Counted from the stretch's first letter, positions 14,962 to 23,554 are shown. The stretch: DNA of 24,677 bases from Opitutia bacterium (GCA_003157575.1 PMKA01000162.1:1-24677); one strand, 5' to 3'. Notes: a model not told the origin generated them from the letters alone. A program made the numbers and translations.

Positions 14962-16086
14962 ATGAATGACCCAGACTCGCCGCCCGGTCGGTCGACCGCC
15001 CCAAGCCGGGATCGTTTTTCGATCTGGGCCAGGCTGGCCGAGCCGCCCAGGCGCAGCCATGCGAAGTCCATCGTATTGGTCGCACTCATGATAGGTGGCA
15101 TCGGATGGCTGGACTACATTTCCGGAGTCTACATCTCGCTTGGATTGTTCTATTTGATTCCGATTGTTTGCGCCGTGGCGTGGCTGGGCTGGCGCGAAGG
15201 AGCTCTGACTGCAGTCCTCTGTGTTCTTGTGCGGCTGACCGCCGATCTGGCGGCAGGCGGATATGAACATCCGATCGCATCGTATTGGAACCGTCTGATC
15301 GACCTTGGCCGGTATTTTTTCGTGGTCTGGATGCTCCACGCGTTCCTGTCGCTGTTGCGGGATGTGGAGGAACAGGTCCGGGTCCGCACCCTGGCCCTTG
15401 AAAAGGCCATTTGTGAGCGAAACCACCTCCAAACGGAGCTGTTTGAGATCAGCCGTCGCGAGCGCAGCTCGGTAGGGCACGACCTGCACGACGGGTTGGG
15501 CCAGCACCTCACCGCCACGTCGATTGCCGCGAACCTGCTTGCGCAGCGCCTTGAGCGGGACGGGCATGCCGCCGCGGGCAACGCCCGGGCGATCGTGAAG
15601 ATGCTGCAGGATGCCATCGCCAACACCCGCCAGATCGCGCGTGGGCTTTTGCTTTCCGCCATCGAGCCGGCAGAGCTGGTGGCGGAGCTTGAGGAACTCG
15701 CCGACCGGCTGAACCGGGAACACCGGGCCGGATGCTGTTTTTCCTATCGCGGCGACGGCGCGGACCGTCTGGACACTGCAACGGCCTCCCATGTTTTTTA
15801 TGTCGCCCAGGAGGCGGCCCGCAATTCCGTGCGCCATGCCGGATCGACCCGTGTGGACATCAGCCTGACCGCGGACGGGCCCGTCCTCGAACTCTCCGTT
15901 GCGGACAACGGACGGGGTCTGCCGGCGCCCGGGACGCGGACCGCGGGCATGGGGCTGCGGATCATGGCCCACCGGACCGAGCTGATCGGAGGCGAGTTCT
16001 CCGTGAATTCCAATCCGGGAGGCGGCACGATCGTGCGCTGTCGCGTTCCGATGCCTGCGCAGACACAAGGCGCATTGCCGGCATGA
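14962..16086 (+). CDS. Membrane sensor histidine kinase, HisKA_3 (LiaS/DesK/NarX type)
   Basis: This 374-residue kinase has four membrane helices in residues about 36-132 (SIVLVALMIGGIGWL, ISLGLFYLIPIVCAVAWL, ALTAVLCVLVRLTADL, YFFVVWMLHAFLSLL) and almost no periplasmic loop, so it senses within the membrane or cytosol. A short coiled coil leads to the HisKA_3 dimerisation motif ERSSVGHDLHDGLGQHLT (168-184, phosphoacceptor His176). The HATPase domain has FYVAQEAARNSVRHAG as N-box, VADNGRGLP as G1 and GMGLRIMAHR as G2. The start MNDPDSPP was chosen over an in-frame start 14 codons upstream. It overlaps the regulator downstream by four bases (ATGA), so the two are translationally coupled and almost certainly cognate. 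The stimulus is unknown. Confidence 0.9.
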   Translation: MNDPDSPPGRSTAPSRDRFSIWARLAEPPRRSHAKSIVLVALMIGGIGWLDYISGVYISLGLFYLIPIVCAVAWLGWREGALTAVLCVLVRLTADLAAGGYEHPIASYWNRLIDLGRYFFVVWMLHAFLSLLRDVEEQVRVRTLALEKAICERNHLQTELFEISRRERSSVGHDLHDGLGQHLTATSIAANLLAQRLERDGHAAAGNARAIVKMLQDAIANTRQIARGLLLSAIEPAELVAELEELADRLNREHRAGCCFSYRGDGADRLDTATASHVFYVAQEAARNSVRHAGSTRVDISLTADGPVLELSVADNGRGLPAPGTRTAGMGLRIMAHRTELIGGEFSVNSNPGGGTIVRCRVPMPAQTQGALPA

Positions 16087-16745
16087 AACCCTCGAAGACA
16101 TGCGTCTTTATCGTCGACGACCATCCGCTCGTGCGGGAATGGCTGACGGCGCTCCTGCACCAGCAGCCCGACATAGAGGTCTCCGGGCAGGCAGGGGACG
16201 CATCCGGCGCACTTGCTGCGATGATTGCCCGCCCCCCCGATGTCGCCATTGTCGATCTGTCGCTGAAGACCTCGTCGGGGCTCGACCTGATCAAGGATAT
16301 CGACGCCCATATTCCCGATACGAAGGTGCTGGTGTTGTCCATGCACGAGGAGGTGTTCTATGCCGAACGCGCGCTTCGGGCGGGTGCGCGCGGGTATGTG
16401 ATGAAGCGGGAGTCGACCGACTGCGTCATCGATGCGATCCGCGCGGTTTGCCGGGGGCAGATCTACGCAAATGCGCAGCTGCTGGCCCAGCTTGCGGAAC
16501 GCATGGTCGGCCGCGCCCAGCCGGTGACGCCGGGCGGCGTTGAAACCCTGAGCGACCGCGAGATCGATGTCTTCCGGCGGCTCGGCGAGGGCCAGTCCAC
16601 CCGGCAGATCGGGGAGGAGCTTCGGCTGAGCATCAAGACGGTCCAGGCCTATTGCGCACGCGTCAAAGGGAAGCTCAACATCCAGAGCGGCACCGAACTT
16701 GTCCGCCAGGCCGTGCGTTGGGTCGAACAGCAACAGCCTCGCTGA
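16083..16745 (+). CDS. NarL/FixJ-type response regulator
   Basis: The 220-residue protein has a receiver domain with acidic pair DD (12-13), phosphoacceptor Asp58 in VAIVDLSLKTSSG, the switch Ser in VLVLSMHEE and Lys in GYVMKRES. A LuxR-type DNA-binding domain follows: ETLSDREIDVFRRLGEG, then STRQIGEELRLSIKTVQAYCARVKGKL is the helix-turn-helix region. It starts within the stop codon of the sensor kinase gene (ATGA overlap), so the pair forms a complete two-component system. A 5-bp stem GCGCC/GGCGC follows the stop (16749-16768) but has no U-run. Confidence 0.93.
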   Translation: MKPSKTCVFIVDDHPLVREWLTALLHQQPDIEVSGQAGDASGALAAMIARPPDVAIVDLSLKTSSGLDLIKDIDAHIPDTKVLVLSMHEEVFYAERALRAGARGYVMKRESTDCVIDAIRAVCRGQIYANAQLLAQLAERMVGRAQPVTPGGVETLSDREIDVFRRLGEGQSTRQIGEELRLSIKTVQAYCARVKGKLNIQSGTELVRQAVRWVEQQQPR

Positions 16746-16832
16746 CCTGCGCCTTTGTAGGGCGGCGCCTGACAGGAAATATAGTCACGGTCCGGCAGAC
16801 AACGCTTCATCCCAGGGTGTACGCTGGCCCGA

Positions 16833-17729
16833 ATGAACCAGGCCGGCGATGCAGCTGTGGTGGGGCAGGATCTGCCGCAGGGCGAAAACCTGTCGCAGGT
16901 CGTTTCCGGCACCTCAGCGGCTTTGTTCGGGCGTCTTTCAGCGCCGGTCGGACATTATGATATTATTGCGAGATTGTTCGGCCCCGCGGCCCGGGCTGCA
17001 ATCTATGGCGACGGACTGACCGTGATCCGGTTCGTCAGCCCGGCCGCCCGCCGGCTCGATCTTCAGCTTTTCTCCTGCGACAGATTCGATCTGGAAGGAG
17101 ATCTGACACTGGCGGTCCGCGACGCCGAGACCGGGCTGATGCTGGCAGGGCTCACGTTTTTCCTCCTGGAAGACGCAGGCGAACGTGTTGCGGTCATCGG
17201 CGGGCTCCATGCCGCGGGCGATCCCCGCACGCGCGGTCTCATCCGCGATGTTGCCAGGGATCTATTCGGACTCCGGCCCAAGGCGCTTGTGTTGTGGTGT
17301 CTCCAGCAGCTGACGGCGCCCTGGGACATCCGGCAGATCCAGGCGCTCGGCGATGAGCAGCAGGAATGGAGGCGGTGGCGACGGCGGGAGGGGAGCGTTG
17401 CGCGGCACGACGAATTCTGGCGCGAGAGCGACGGTCGCAGGCTTCCGGGAGGAGGGAACTGGCAGCTTCCACTGCTGCCGCCCCGCCGGCATCGGGACGA
17501 ATTGAAGCCCAGCCGGCGGCGGGCTCACGAACTTCGCTATGCGATGCTGGCTGCGTTTGAGCCGGCGCTTGTCGCCGCGTTCGCCTCGCTCGCGCCCGGC
17601 TCAGAAGAAGGAGGAGGCGGAGTGGCGCGAGGTCCGGTGGAACACGTGTGTTCTCCCGGCAGTGCGGCGTCCGGTCCCGGGAGGGCGGCGTTCGCGAACG
17701 ATCTTCATGCAACAAACCATTCATTTTGA
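16833..17729 (+). CDS. DUF535 (VirK/YbjX-like) family protein
   Basis: The 298-residue protein matches the DUF535 family (E. coli YbjX, Shigella/Salmonella VirK-like), whose biochemical role is unclear. Hallmarks are RRLDLQLFSCDRFDLEGDLTL, the central VAVIGGLHAAGDPRTRGLIRD, then FGLRPKALVLWCLQQLTAPWDIRQIQALGD. The tail HDEFWRESDGRRLPGGGNW plus a basic SRRRAHELRYAMLAAF segment is also typical. No signal peptide or membrane helix is seen. After about residue 258 the tail (EEGGGGVARGP...) is low complexity and does not look like the family; it may be a neutral extension. The next gene begins four bases after its stop, suggesting an operon with the Cys-His-Asp protein and the zinc-ribbon membrane protein. 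Confidence 0.8.
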   Translation: MNQAGDAAVVGQDLPQGENLSQVVSGTSAALFGRLSAPVGHYDIIARLFGPAARAAIYGDGLTVIRFVSPAARRLDLQLFSCDRFDLEGDLTLAVRDAETGLMLAGLTFFLLEDAGERVAVIGGLHAAGDPRTRGLIRDVARDLFGLRPKALVLWCLQQLTAPWDIRQIQALGDEQQEWRRWRRREGSVARHDEFWRESDGRRLPGGGNWQLPLLPPRRHRDELKPSRRRAHELRYAMLAAFEPALVAAFASLAPGSEEGGGGVARGPVEHVCSPGSAASGPGRAAFANDLHATNHSF

Positions 17730-17733
17730 CCGG

Positions 17734-18264
17734 ATGAACCCGATTGCCCCAGAACCGCAGGACTGCGCATACCCCGATGAGAGGACGGACTTTTGCCCGT
17801 GGATTCCCAGGACACCTGAGCGGTGGGTGGAGGACATCAAGAGGGCCCTCAGCGATGACCTTCTCACGCCGGAGCGCCGGAGGGACATCCGGCATGAGAG
17901 GCTGAGCCTGCAGGCTCGAAAAGTCAGGGGGCACTGCTATGTCGCCACCGAGGCGGCGTATTATCTTTTCGGGAAGGAGCTCGGATATGTTCCCGAACGC
18001 GTGCGTTGCGCCGATGGCGACACCCATTGGTGGCTGCGAAACAAGGAGACGGGACACGTCATCGATCCCACGGTCGAGCAGACCGACGGGATGTTCGACT
18101 ATCGACGCGGGAAAGCCGGCGGATTTCTGACAAAAGAACCCTCCCGGCGATGCCAGATTTTGATGAAGAGAGTACTTGATGCGGCCAACAAGTCGGAAAC
18201 GAACACGGCAATCGATCCTGTTCCCGGGGAACCGGCTCCTGAAATCTGCGTGCTCGTCAGCTGA
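17734..18264 (+). CDS. Unknown protein with candidate Cys-His-Asp triad
   Basis: The 176-residue product from MNPIAPEPQ has no signal peptide. The central region reads GHCYVATEAAYYLFG (Cys68), DTHWWLRN (His98) and HVIDPTVEQTDG (Asp111). The order Cys at a helix start, His at a strand, then Asp matches papain-like and transglutaminase-like folds, so it may be a cysteine hydrolase or transferase; this is inference from spacing only, and I do not recognise a named family. An alternative start at 17707 would overlap the DUF535 gene by 23 bases. Its stop overlaps the start of the next gene by one base (TGATG), implying translational coupling. Confidence 0.65.
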   Translation: MNPIAPEPQDCAYPDERTDFCPWIPRTPERWVEDIKRALSDDLLTPERRRDIRHERLSLQARKVRGHCYVATEAAYYLFGKELGYVPERVRCADGDTHWWLRNKETGHVIDPTVEQTDGMFDYRRGKAGGFLTKEPSRRCQILMKRVLDAANKSETNTAIDPVPGEPAPEICVLVS

Positions 18265-18803
18265 TGGACATCGAGATCACCCCGGACCAGCCGAGGTTCT
18301 GCCCCCGTTGCCACAAAGAGGTGCCACACCTGGGCGCAGGGGGGATGAACAGGCACAATCTGTGTCTGCCCGAAAAGCCCGTCGATCCGATCAAGGCGTT
18401 GGAGCATGTGCTTGTTTGGGCGATGGTCCTCCCCGCCGTGGTGATTGCGATGCTGGCTGCGGCGCGCTACTGCGGGGAAGGGCATCCCTTCGCCGCAGGC
18501 GCCATCGGCGTCAAGTCAGCCATGTTACTAAGCGGCGGGGCGGCGTTGCTCGCCGGCGTGCTCATCCGGCGGCTCGTAATCCGTTTCAAGAGGAAGGGAA
18601 CAAAGAACCTCGAATACGAGACGGCCCTGGAGAACTGGCGGGACGAGATCAGGTTGTTCCAGAGGCTGCACGTCTGTGAGGAGTGTCAGCTGATCATCGA
18701 TGACAATGGGAGCATGCCTTTCGGAAGGCTGGAAGAGCACCTGAGAAGCCGGACCGCGCGGGAGGAGACGTCCGCCCGTCCTGAACGGTGCAACTCGATG
18801 TAG
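18264..18803 (+). CDS. Membrane protein with N-terminal zinc-ribbon-like motif
   Basis: This 179-residue protein has an N-terminal metal-binding pattern, FCPRCHKE (Cys13, Cys16) then GMNRHNLCLP (His31, Cys34). Two hydrophobic helices follow (about 48-67 and 83-102). A cytosolic helical segment has ENWRDEIRLFQRLHVCEECQLI with a second Cys pair (138, 141). The pattern suggests a small inner-membrane protein with zinc-stabilised ends; the family is not recognised. It is translationally coupled to the preceding gene by a one-base overlap, so the two products may act together. Confidence 0.65.
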   Translation: MDIEITPDQPRFCPRCHKEVPHLGAGGMNRHNLCLPEKPVDPIKALEHVLVWAMVLPAVVIAMLAAARYCGEGHPFAAGAIGVKSAMLLSGGAALLAGVLIRRLVIRFKRKGTKNLEYETALENWRDEIRLFQRLHVCEECQLIIDDNGSMPFGRLEEHLRSRTAREETSARPERCNSM

Positions 18804-18844
18804 GTCGGGACTGCCCTCGCACAACGACCGCCCGATGCCGCGGG

Positions 18845-18864
18845 GTGCGGCGACTCCGCCGCAC
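18845..18864. terminator. Strong hairpin between convergent genes
   Basis: GTGCGGCG (18845-18852), ACTC loop, CGCCGCAC (18857-18864) is a perfect 8-bp GC-rich stem with a 4-base loop. It lies in the 70-base gap between the convergent zinc-ribbon gene (plus) and DUF4337 gene (minus), so it can serve as a bidirectional terminator. There is no U-run on either side. Confidence 0.6.
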
Positions 18865-18873
18865 GGATGCCGG

Positions 18874-19515
18874 TCACCGAAAAGCCAGAAGAAGAAAATA
18901 GGCGGCGATTGCGGAAGCTCCCAGGGTCACGTGCCAGAGCCACTTCTTTTTTGACAACAGGCAGAGGCCGCCGATCGCGAGCGCAATCTGGAACGTCTCG
19001 GCCGATTTTCCGAACTTCGCCTCCATGGCGGCCATTGCCTCCGCATCGGCGCGAAACGTGTTGCGCAGGCTCTCGAACTTCTCCGCAGCCGCCTTGATCT
19101 CGGCCTTTTCCTTGTCGTACCTGGCGATCTTCTTCCTGAGTTCCTCGGTTCCAGTCTCGTCGGATTTCGTCTGGCTCCGCAGGTTGATCTCGAGCTCGGT
19201 GAGAAGCTGTTTTTGGGCTTTGGCCTGATAGAAGCTCCACTGGTCGGAGGCCTGGGTCTGGTTGTAGGTCGCCTCGCCCAGGTCCCTCGCCATCCGGCTG
19301 GAGCAGTCGCCCCCCTTCGACATCGTGTAGCCCGCGATCAAGGCGATGAACGCCATCGACAGCGCCGCGTACCTCGTCCAGCCCTCCTGCCGCGCCTGTG
19401 CCTCGGCCTTGGCCTTCTCCTCGGTCTGATTCTGGACGAACGCACGCACCTCCACGATGGCGTCGTGCATGTTCCTGTCGTTGTTGATGCCCGTATCCGG
19501 ATTTGTGTCGCTCAT
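18874..19515 (-). CDS. DUF4337 family membrane protein
   Basis: The 213-residue protein matches DUF4337, a family of unknown function. The diagnostic part is ASDQWSFYQAKAQKQLLTELE (about 89-109), after a first membrane helix (48-64, AALSMAFIALIAGYTM). A long charged coiled coil (115-170) with LRKKIARYDKEKAEIKAAAEKF follows, then two more hydrophobic helices (173-187 and 194-212). An N-terminal charged segment precedes the first helix. The start MSDTNPDTG is chosen because the family begins with a short acidic or polar head; the frame is open much further upstream but overlaps the ABC permease end. It stands alone, convergent with the zinc-ribbon gene. Confidence 0.8.
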   Translation of the reverse strand: MSDTNPDTGINNDRNMHDAIVEVRAFVQNQTEEKAKAEAQARQEGWTRYAALSMAFIALIAGYTMSKGGDCSSRMARDLGEATYNQTQASDQWSFYQAKAQKQLLTELEINLRSQTKSDETGTEELRKKIARYDKEKAEIKAAAEKFESLRNTFRADAEAMAAMEAKFGKSAETFQIALAIGGLCLLSKKKWLWHVTLGASAIAAYFLLLAFR

Positions 19516-19590
19516 GATTAACAGGGTTGTCCTGGGAAGCTGACGGCTTATACGCCTCCACGTTTTTTGCCAAGAGCAGGCGTTTGTCCT

Positions 19591-19610
19591 GCATCGGATT
19601 TGTGCGATGC
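19591..19610 (-). terminator. Hairpin abutting the ABC permease stop
   Basis: GCATCG (19591-19596) and CGATGC (19605-19610) form a perfect 6-bp stem with an 8-base loop, directly after the permease stop codon on the minus strand. It is a candidate terminator for the ABC operon, without a U-run. Confidence 0.4.
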
Positions 19611-20945
19611 TCAGTCGCTGATCCTGCCTTCGAGCCGGCCAAGGAATTTCCCTGCGTACAGGACTCCCCGGCTGCGGATTGTGACCTGCGGCGGATGGCG
19701 GTGGAAACCGAGCTCCGGGGCGTTGTTGATCACGGTTCCGTCGTCCGGGCGCAGGATCATCCACGCGAGCGCGCGCCGGAGATCGTCCTTCGGAAAGTTC
19801 TTCCGCAGATGGTCGAAGATCGCGCGGCCAACCTTGCCTTCCCGCGGATCGCGGGTCACGTCCGCGATGCACGCGACGCACACGAGGTTGCGGACGCTCT
19901 GGCCGGCGTCATCGAGCTGGCCCGGCGCCCAGGTTTTGAGTTGAGCAATGAGTTCCTCGACCGGCGCGCGATCAGCCGCCGAGACGAACGGGCGGGCCAG
20001 CGGCGTGACGAATTCCGCGTCTCCCGGCAGATCGCCGAAGGTGATCCCCGCAATCTGCGCATCGGTGATCGCCTCGTATTCAGCCGCCTCGGGCAGCACC
20101 GTGGTCAGGCGGCCGGTCTCAAGCGCGACGCATCCGACCGCAACCCAGGATGCCAGCGCAGCGGCGACCCAGATGCGCACCGGCCTGCCGCGCCGGCGTC
20201 CGGAGTCCCATCGGAAGAGCCGGAGACCGATGCAGCCGGCGGAGGCGCCGACGACGGCGAGCGCGACCAGGCTGAACCCCGCGCCATGCAGGCCCTCGGA
20301 ATTGCTGAAGGCGCGCTGGATCACGTCGACCGCGTAACGTCCGGGCATGAAACCGGCGAGCCGCTGCGCCCACGCCGGCAGCACGGCAAGCGGCACTCCC
20401 ACGCCGCCGATCATGATCATGGGCAGAAAGAGGCATTGTCCAAGCGCCTGGACGGCCGGCACGTCGTTGGCCAGGGCGGCCACAACGAGTCCGAGGCCGA
20501 GAAACGAAAGGGTGACGATCAGGAAGGCGACACCGGCCTGCCACGGGTGCATCGGCAGGGGCGTGCCATAGGCCAGGCGCGCGAGGGCGATCTGCAGGAG
20601 CCCGGCGAGCGCAACCAGGACGACGCGGGCTGCGAGCGTGCCCGCGACCAGATTGCCGATCGGGACCGGCAGGAGGCGGTAACGTCGCCACACGCCTTGC
20701 TCGCGCTCGGCAACAAGCGCAGTCGGCAGTCCGAAGCACGCGCCGCCGAGGATGCTGATCGTCAGAAGCTGCCCCATCTGGTGGAACAGGAGAGGGGAGT
20801 CGCTCCGGAATACGCTGCCAAACGCCAGCAGGAAGAAGACCGGCACCAGAAAGCCGTACACAAGCGCCTGCCTGTTGCGGAAGTTCAGCCTCAAGGTGAG
20901 GAGGAAATGCCGGAAGAGGCCGGGCCTTCTTCGGGTCTGGTCCAT
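19611..20945 (-). CDS. ABC-2 type transporter permease with extra C-terminal domain
   Basis: The first 245 residues of this 444-residue protein are an ABC-2 type permease. Helices lie at about 27-45, 60-78, 103-125, 138-160, 168-190 and 222-244, and the loop ALVAEREQGVWRRYRLLPVP (76-95) is the cytosolic coupling motif typical of drug, lipid or antibiotic exporters. A further helix (258-276) then leads to about 170 residues of soluble sequence (EAAEYEAITDAQIAG..., TWAPGQLDDAGQSVRNLVCVACIADVT, a DDGTVINN segment) not normally part of these permeases. The ATPase stop and this start overlap by one base, so the two form an operon and almost certainly one exporter. The MDQTRRRPG start is chosen for that overlap. 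Confidence 0.88.
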   Translation of the reverse strand: MDQTRRRPGLFRHFLLTLRLNFRNRQALVYGFLVPVFFLLAFGSVFRSDSPLLFHQMGQLLTISILGGACFGLPTALVAEREQGVWRRYRLLPVPIGNLVAGTLAARVVLVALAGLLQIALARLAYGTPLPMHPWQAGVAFLIVTLSFLGLGLVVAALANDVPAVQALGQCLFLPMIMIGGVGVPLAVLPAWAQRLAGFMPGRYAVDVIQRAFSNSEGLHGAGFSLVALAVVGASAGCIGLRLFRWDSGRRRGRPVRIWVAAALASWVAVGCVALETGRLTTVLPEAAEYEAITDAQIAGITFGDLPGDAEFVTPLARPFVSAADRAPVEELIAQLKTWAPGQLDDAGQSVRNLVCVACIADVTRDPREGKVGRAIFDHLRKNFPKDDLRRALAWMILRPDDGTVINNAPELGFHRHPPQVTIRSRGVLYAGKFLGRLEGRISD

Positions 20946-21886
20946 CAGGCGTCCTCCTCTGTTGACCATGTCCGGCCCGTCAGCTCTATGAAGACGTCCT
21001 CGAGGGTCGGGCCTTGAATCTGAAGGTCGGCCAGCGCGTTCCCGTCGGCCTCAAGCTGCTTCACAAGCCCTGTAATCGTGAGGTTCACATCCGTCGTGCT
21101 GAGCAGCCATCCGCCCTTTTGCGATTCGGCCCGCACGACTCCGGGCAGCGCTCCTGCGCGGGCCGCATCAAGCGGGAGCCTGGTCTTCACGGCGACCTTC
21201 GGGCGGACATTCGCGTTGGAAACGAGTTCTGCGGGCCGCGCCGTCGCGACGATCCGTCCGTGGTCGAGGATCGCGATGCGGTCGCAAAGGCTCCGGGCCT
21301 CGTCCATGTGATGGGTGCTCAGGAGGACGGCGTGGCCGGCGTCGCGCACCCCGGCGATCATCCGATGCAGTTCCCTGCGCGCGTTTGGGTCCAGGCCGGC
21401 GGTGGGTTCGTCGAGGACGACCAGGCTCGGCCGGTTGACGAACGCCAGGGCGAGAAACAGCCGCTGCCGCTGGCCGTGCGAGAGCGAATCGAATGCCGCG
21501 TCAGCCTTCGCCGTCAGCGAAAACCTCTCGAGCAGTGCGCCGGTCCCGGCCGGTTTCCGGTAGAACGAGGCGAACAGGTCCAGCGCCTGGCGCGGAGTGA
21601 TCTTGTCCTGAAGCGCCGCCGTCTGGAGCTGCGCCCCAACGCGCTCCTTCGCTCGCCCGGGAAAAGCAAGGGCGTCGATCCCATCGATGGCGACGGCTCC
21701 GGAGTCCGGCCGGCGCAGGCCGAGGACACATTCGATGGCGGTTGTCTTGCCGGCTCCATTTGGACCGAGCAGCCCGAAGATCTCGCCCGCCGCGACCTCG
21801 AAATTGATCCCCCTCAGCGCTTCGACGGAGCCGTAGTGCTTGACCAGATCGCGCACGCAGACGCTGGCGGGCGGAGAGTTGGGCAT
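20945..21886 (-). CDS. ABC transporter ATP-binding protein (drug/lipid exporter type)
   Basis: The 313-residue ATPase has Walker A GLLGPNGAGKTTAIE (38-52), Q-loop QLQTAALQ, the signature SLSHGQRQR (134-142), Walker B LVVLDEPTAGLDP (155-167) and the H-loop His192 in LLSTHHMDEA. The C-terminal about 75 residues (GVVRAESQKGGWLLSTTDVN..., GPTLEDVFIELTGR) form the regulatory tail of the CcmA/DrrA-like family. It powers the permease encoded directly downstream. The start MPNSPPASV is chosen because the nucleotide-binding domain begins there; longer in-frame readings enter the divergent TPR gene region. On the minus strand a TTGACA hexamer lies at 21919-21924, 33 bases before the start, a possible -35 box, but no good -10 follows. 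Confidence 0.93.
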   Translation of the reverse strand: MPNSPPASVCVRDLVKHYGSVEALRGINFEVAAGEIFGLLGPNGAGKTTAIECVLGLRRPDSGAVAIDGIDALAFPGRAKERVGAQLQTAALQDKITPRQALDLFASFYRKPAGTGALLERFSLTAKADAAFDSLSHGQRQRLFLALAFVNRPSLVVLDEPTAGLDPNARRELHRMIAGVRDAGHAVLLSTHHMDEARSLCDRIAILDHGRIVATARPAELVSNANVRPKVAVKTRLPLDAARAGALPGVVRAESQKGGWLLSTTDVNLTITGLVKQLEADGNALADLQIQGPTLEDVFIELTGRTWSTEEDA

Positions 21887-22012
21887 TGCGTCCTGGCAAA
21901 ACGGATTTGTTGCGCGGGTGTCAATCCGATCCGGGATGGGCGCCGTCCGCTCCCGTGGATTTGATTTACTTTCCCGGTCCGCCTGTCCAATGGATGGAAT
22001 CACCTCATCCTT

Positions 22013-23497
22013 ATGCGCAAGGTCATTTTCGTGTCGATCGGAGTTGCAGGGGTCTGTGTTGCTGCAGCCGCCTTGATTGGCTGGCGTGTCTCGCAGGAGC
22101 GCTGGGTGGAGGCTGTGGTCAAGGAGGCCGTGCCGGCCGTCCCGGATCTCTCGGCATGGCCGCACGGAAGCGCGGCACAGGTCCGCGCCGCGACCGCTGT
22201 CGCGAGCCGCTTCGAGCAACCCGTGGCGGCCCTGACCGAGCTTGCGGGCCTCTATCACGCCAACGGCTGCTATCGAGAGGCGGCGCAGGTGGAGCGCGGT
22301 CTTCTGACGTTCGAACCGAAGAACGGCCGGTGGACCTATCTCATGGCCGATGCCAGCGAGAAGCTCAACGACCCGGAAGCGCAAAGATCGTTGCTGGAGG
22401 CGACGCTCAGGCTGGCGCCCTATTATGCGACCACCCGGATCAAGCTTGCCGAATTGCTCCTGAAAATGGGCCTCCCCGACGAGGCCCGCGCCCAGTATGA
22501 ATGGCGTCTTACGCTTGTCCCCGGCGACCCCTACGCCCGCCTCGGTCTCGCCCGGATCGCATCGCAGGCCGGCGACCGCGTTGCGGCGGTCAAATATCTG
22601 GAGGCCATCGTGGCCGAGCATCCCGTTTTTCCCGCCGCCCGGAATCTGCTTTCACAGATCTATGGCGAAATGGGTGACGCGACCCGGGCCGAAGAGCAGC
22701 GGCGGCTGAGCGGCGCCACCGGCGAGTGGCGGGATCCGGAAGATCCCTGGATGGACGGCGTGTACACGTGGGGTTTCGATCCGTATCATTTCAACAAGAT
22801 CGACGGGACGCCTCTGCAGGCCCGGCGGCTCGATGCCTCCCTGGCATTTTACACCCGGGCGGTCCGCAAGTCGCCGGATGACGGCCGGCTCTACGATGCG
22901 ATCGGCCAGATCGATCTGCAGCTCGGCAGGCTCGACGCGGCGGCCGCGACGCTCGAGTCCGGTCTGGCTGCGGCGCCCGCGACGGCCGCCCTCTATTCGA
23001 CGCTTTCGCGCGTCAGGAGTCTGCAGGGGCAGGGTCCGGCTTCAATCGCCGTTCTCCGGCGCGGAGTCGCCGCGGCGCCCGGGGCGCCCGGACTCCGTTG
23101 CGATCTCGGCTCCGTGCTGGAGGCGGGCGGAAGCCGGGACGAGGCGGTGGCGGAGTATCGCGAGGCGGTTCGGCTGGATCCCCGGTTCGCCGAGGCGCAT
23201 TGGAGCCTGGGACTCTGCCTTCTGGCCATGGCGCGGGATTCCGAGGCGAAGGCCAGTCTGGGGCGCGCCGTCGAGCTCAAGCCCGCCAGGGGCGGCGACC
23301 TCGCAACGCTTGCGCAGGGCGCGATCGACGCGGGCCGGTTCGCAAGGGCGGGATGCTGCATCCATGTCCTTGTCGAGTCCTGCCCGGGATCGCCGGTGAG
23401 GCAGCTGCTGGAGCGCGCGGCTGCGGCGGCGCGGAAGGGCGGCGATGCGCGGGCGGCGGCGGATTTCGAAGAGCTCCTTGCCCGGTCCGTCCGGTGA
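22013..23497 (+). CDS. Membrane-anchored TPR-repeat protein
   Basis: This 494-residue protein starts with an uncleaved-looking membrane anchor (VIFVSIGVAGVCVAAAALIGW, about 4-24). The remainder is made of tetratricopeptide repeats: in the N-terminal half for example ALTELAGLYHANGCYREAAQVERGLL and IKLAELLLKMGLPDEARAQYEWRL; in the C-terminal half ASLAFYTRAVRKSPDD, RLYDAIGQIDLQLGRLDAAAATLE and AVAEYREAVRLDPRFAEAHWSLG. A non-TPR stretch (about 235-275) with WMDGVYTWGFDPYHF separates the two groups. TPR proteins act as scaffolds, probably on the periplasmic side here. It is transcribed divergently from the ABC exporter with a 126-base gap; no functional link is evident. A small hairpin ATGCC/GGCAT (23514-23528) follows the stop. 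Confidence 0.85.
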   Translation: MRKVIFVSIGVAGVCVAAAALIGWRVSQERWVEAVVKEAVPAVPDLSAWPHGSAAQVRAATAVASRFEQPVAALTELAGLYHANGCYREAAQVERGLLTFEPKNGRWTYLMADASEKLNDPEAQRSLLEATLRLAPYYATTRIKLAELLLKMGLPDEARAQYEWRLTLVPGDPYARLGLARIASQAGDRVAAVKYLEAIVAEHPVFPAARNLLSQIYGEMGDATRAEEQRRLSGATGEWRDPEDPWMDGVYTWGFDPYHFNKIDGTPLQARRLDASLAFYTRAVRKSPDDGRLYDAIGQIDLQLGRLDAAAATLESGLAAAPATAALYSTLSRVRSLQGQGPASIAVLRRGVAAAPGAPGLRCDLGSVLEAGGSRDEAVAEYREAVRLDPRFAEAHWSLGLCLLAMARDSEAKASLGRAVELKPARGGDLATLAQGAIDAGRFARAGCCIHVLVESCPGSPVRQLLERAAAAARKGGDARAAADFEELLARSVR

Positions 23498-23554
23498 GGC
23501 GCGCTTCAGCGTGATGCCTGGCGGGCATGACGGAGAGATGAAGGAAGTATTTCT

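Noticed and set aside
16749..16768. GCGCC/GGCGC hairpin after the second response regulator
   Set aside because: The stem is only 5 bp with a 10-base loop and no U-run; such matches are frequent in GC-rich DNA.
19527..21017. 496-codon plus-strand open frame opposite the ABC permease
   Set aside because: Low-information charged sequence; the permease on the other strand has clear membrane helices and operon coupling.
21896..21924. TTGACA box (21919-21924, minus strand) with a 17-base spacer before the ABC operon
   Set aside because: The -35 hexamer is exact but the -10 position (TTTTGC) is poor and only about 10 bases from the start codon, so no promoter feature was called.
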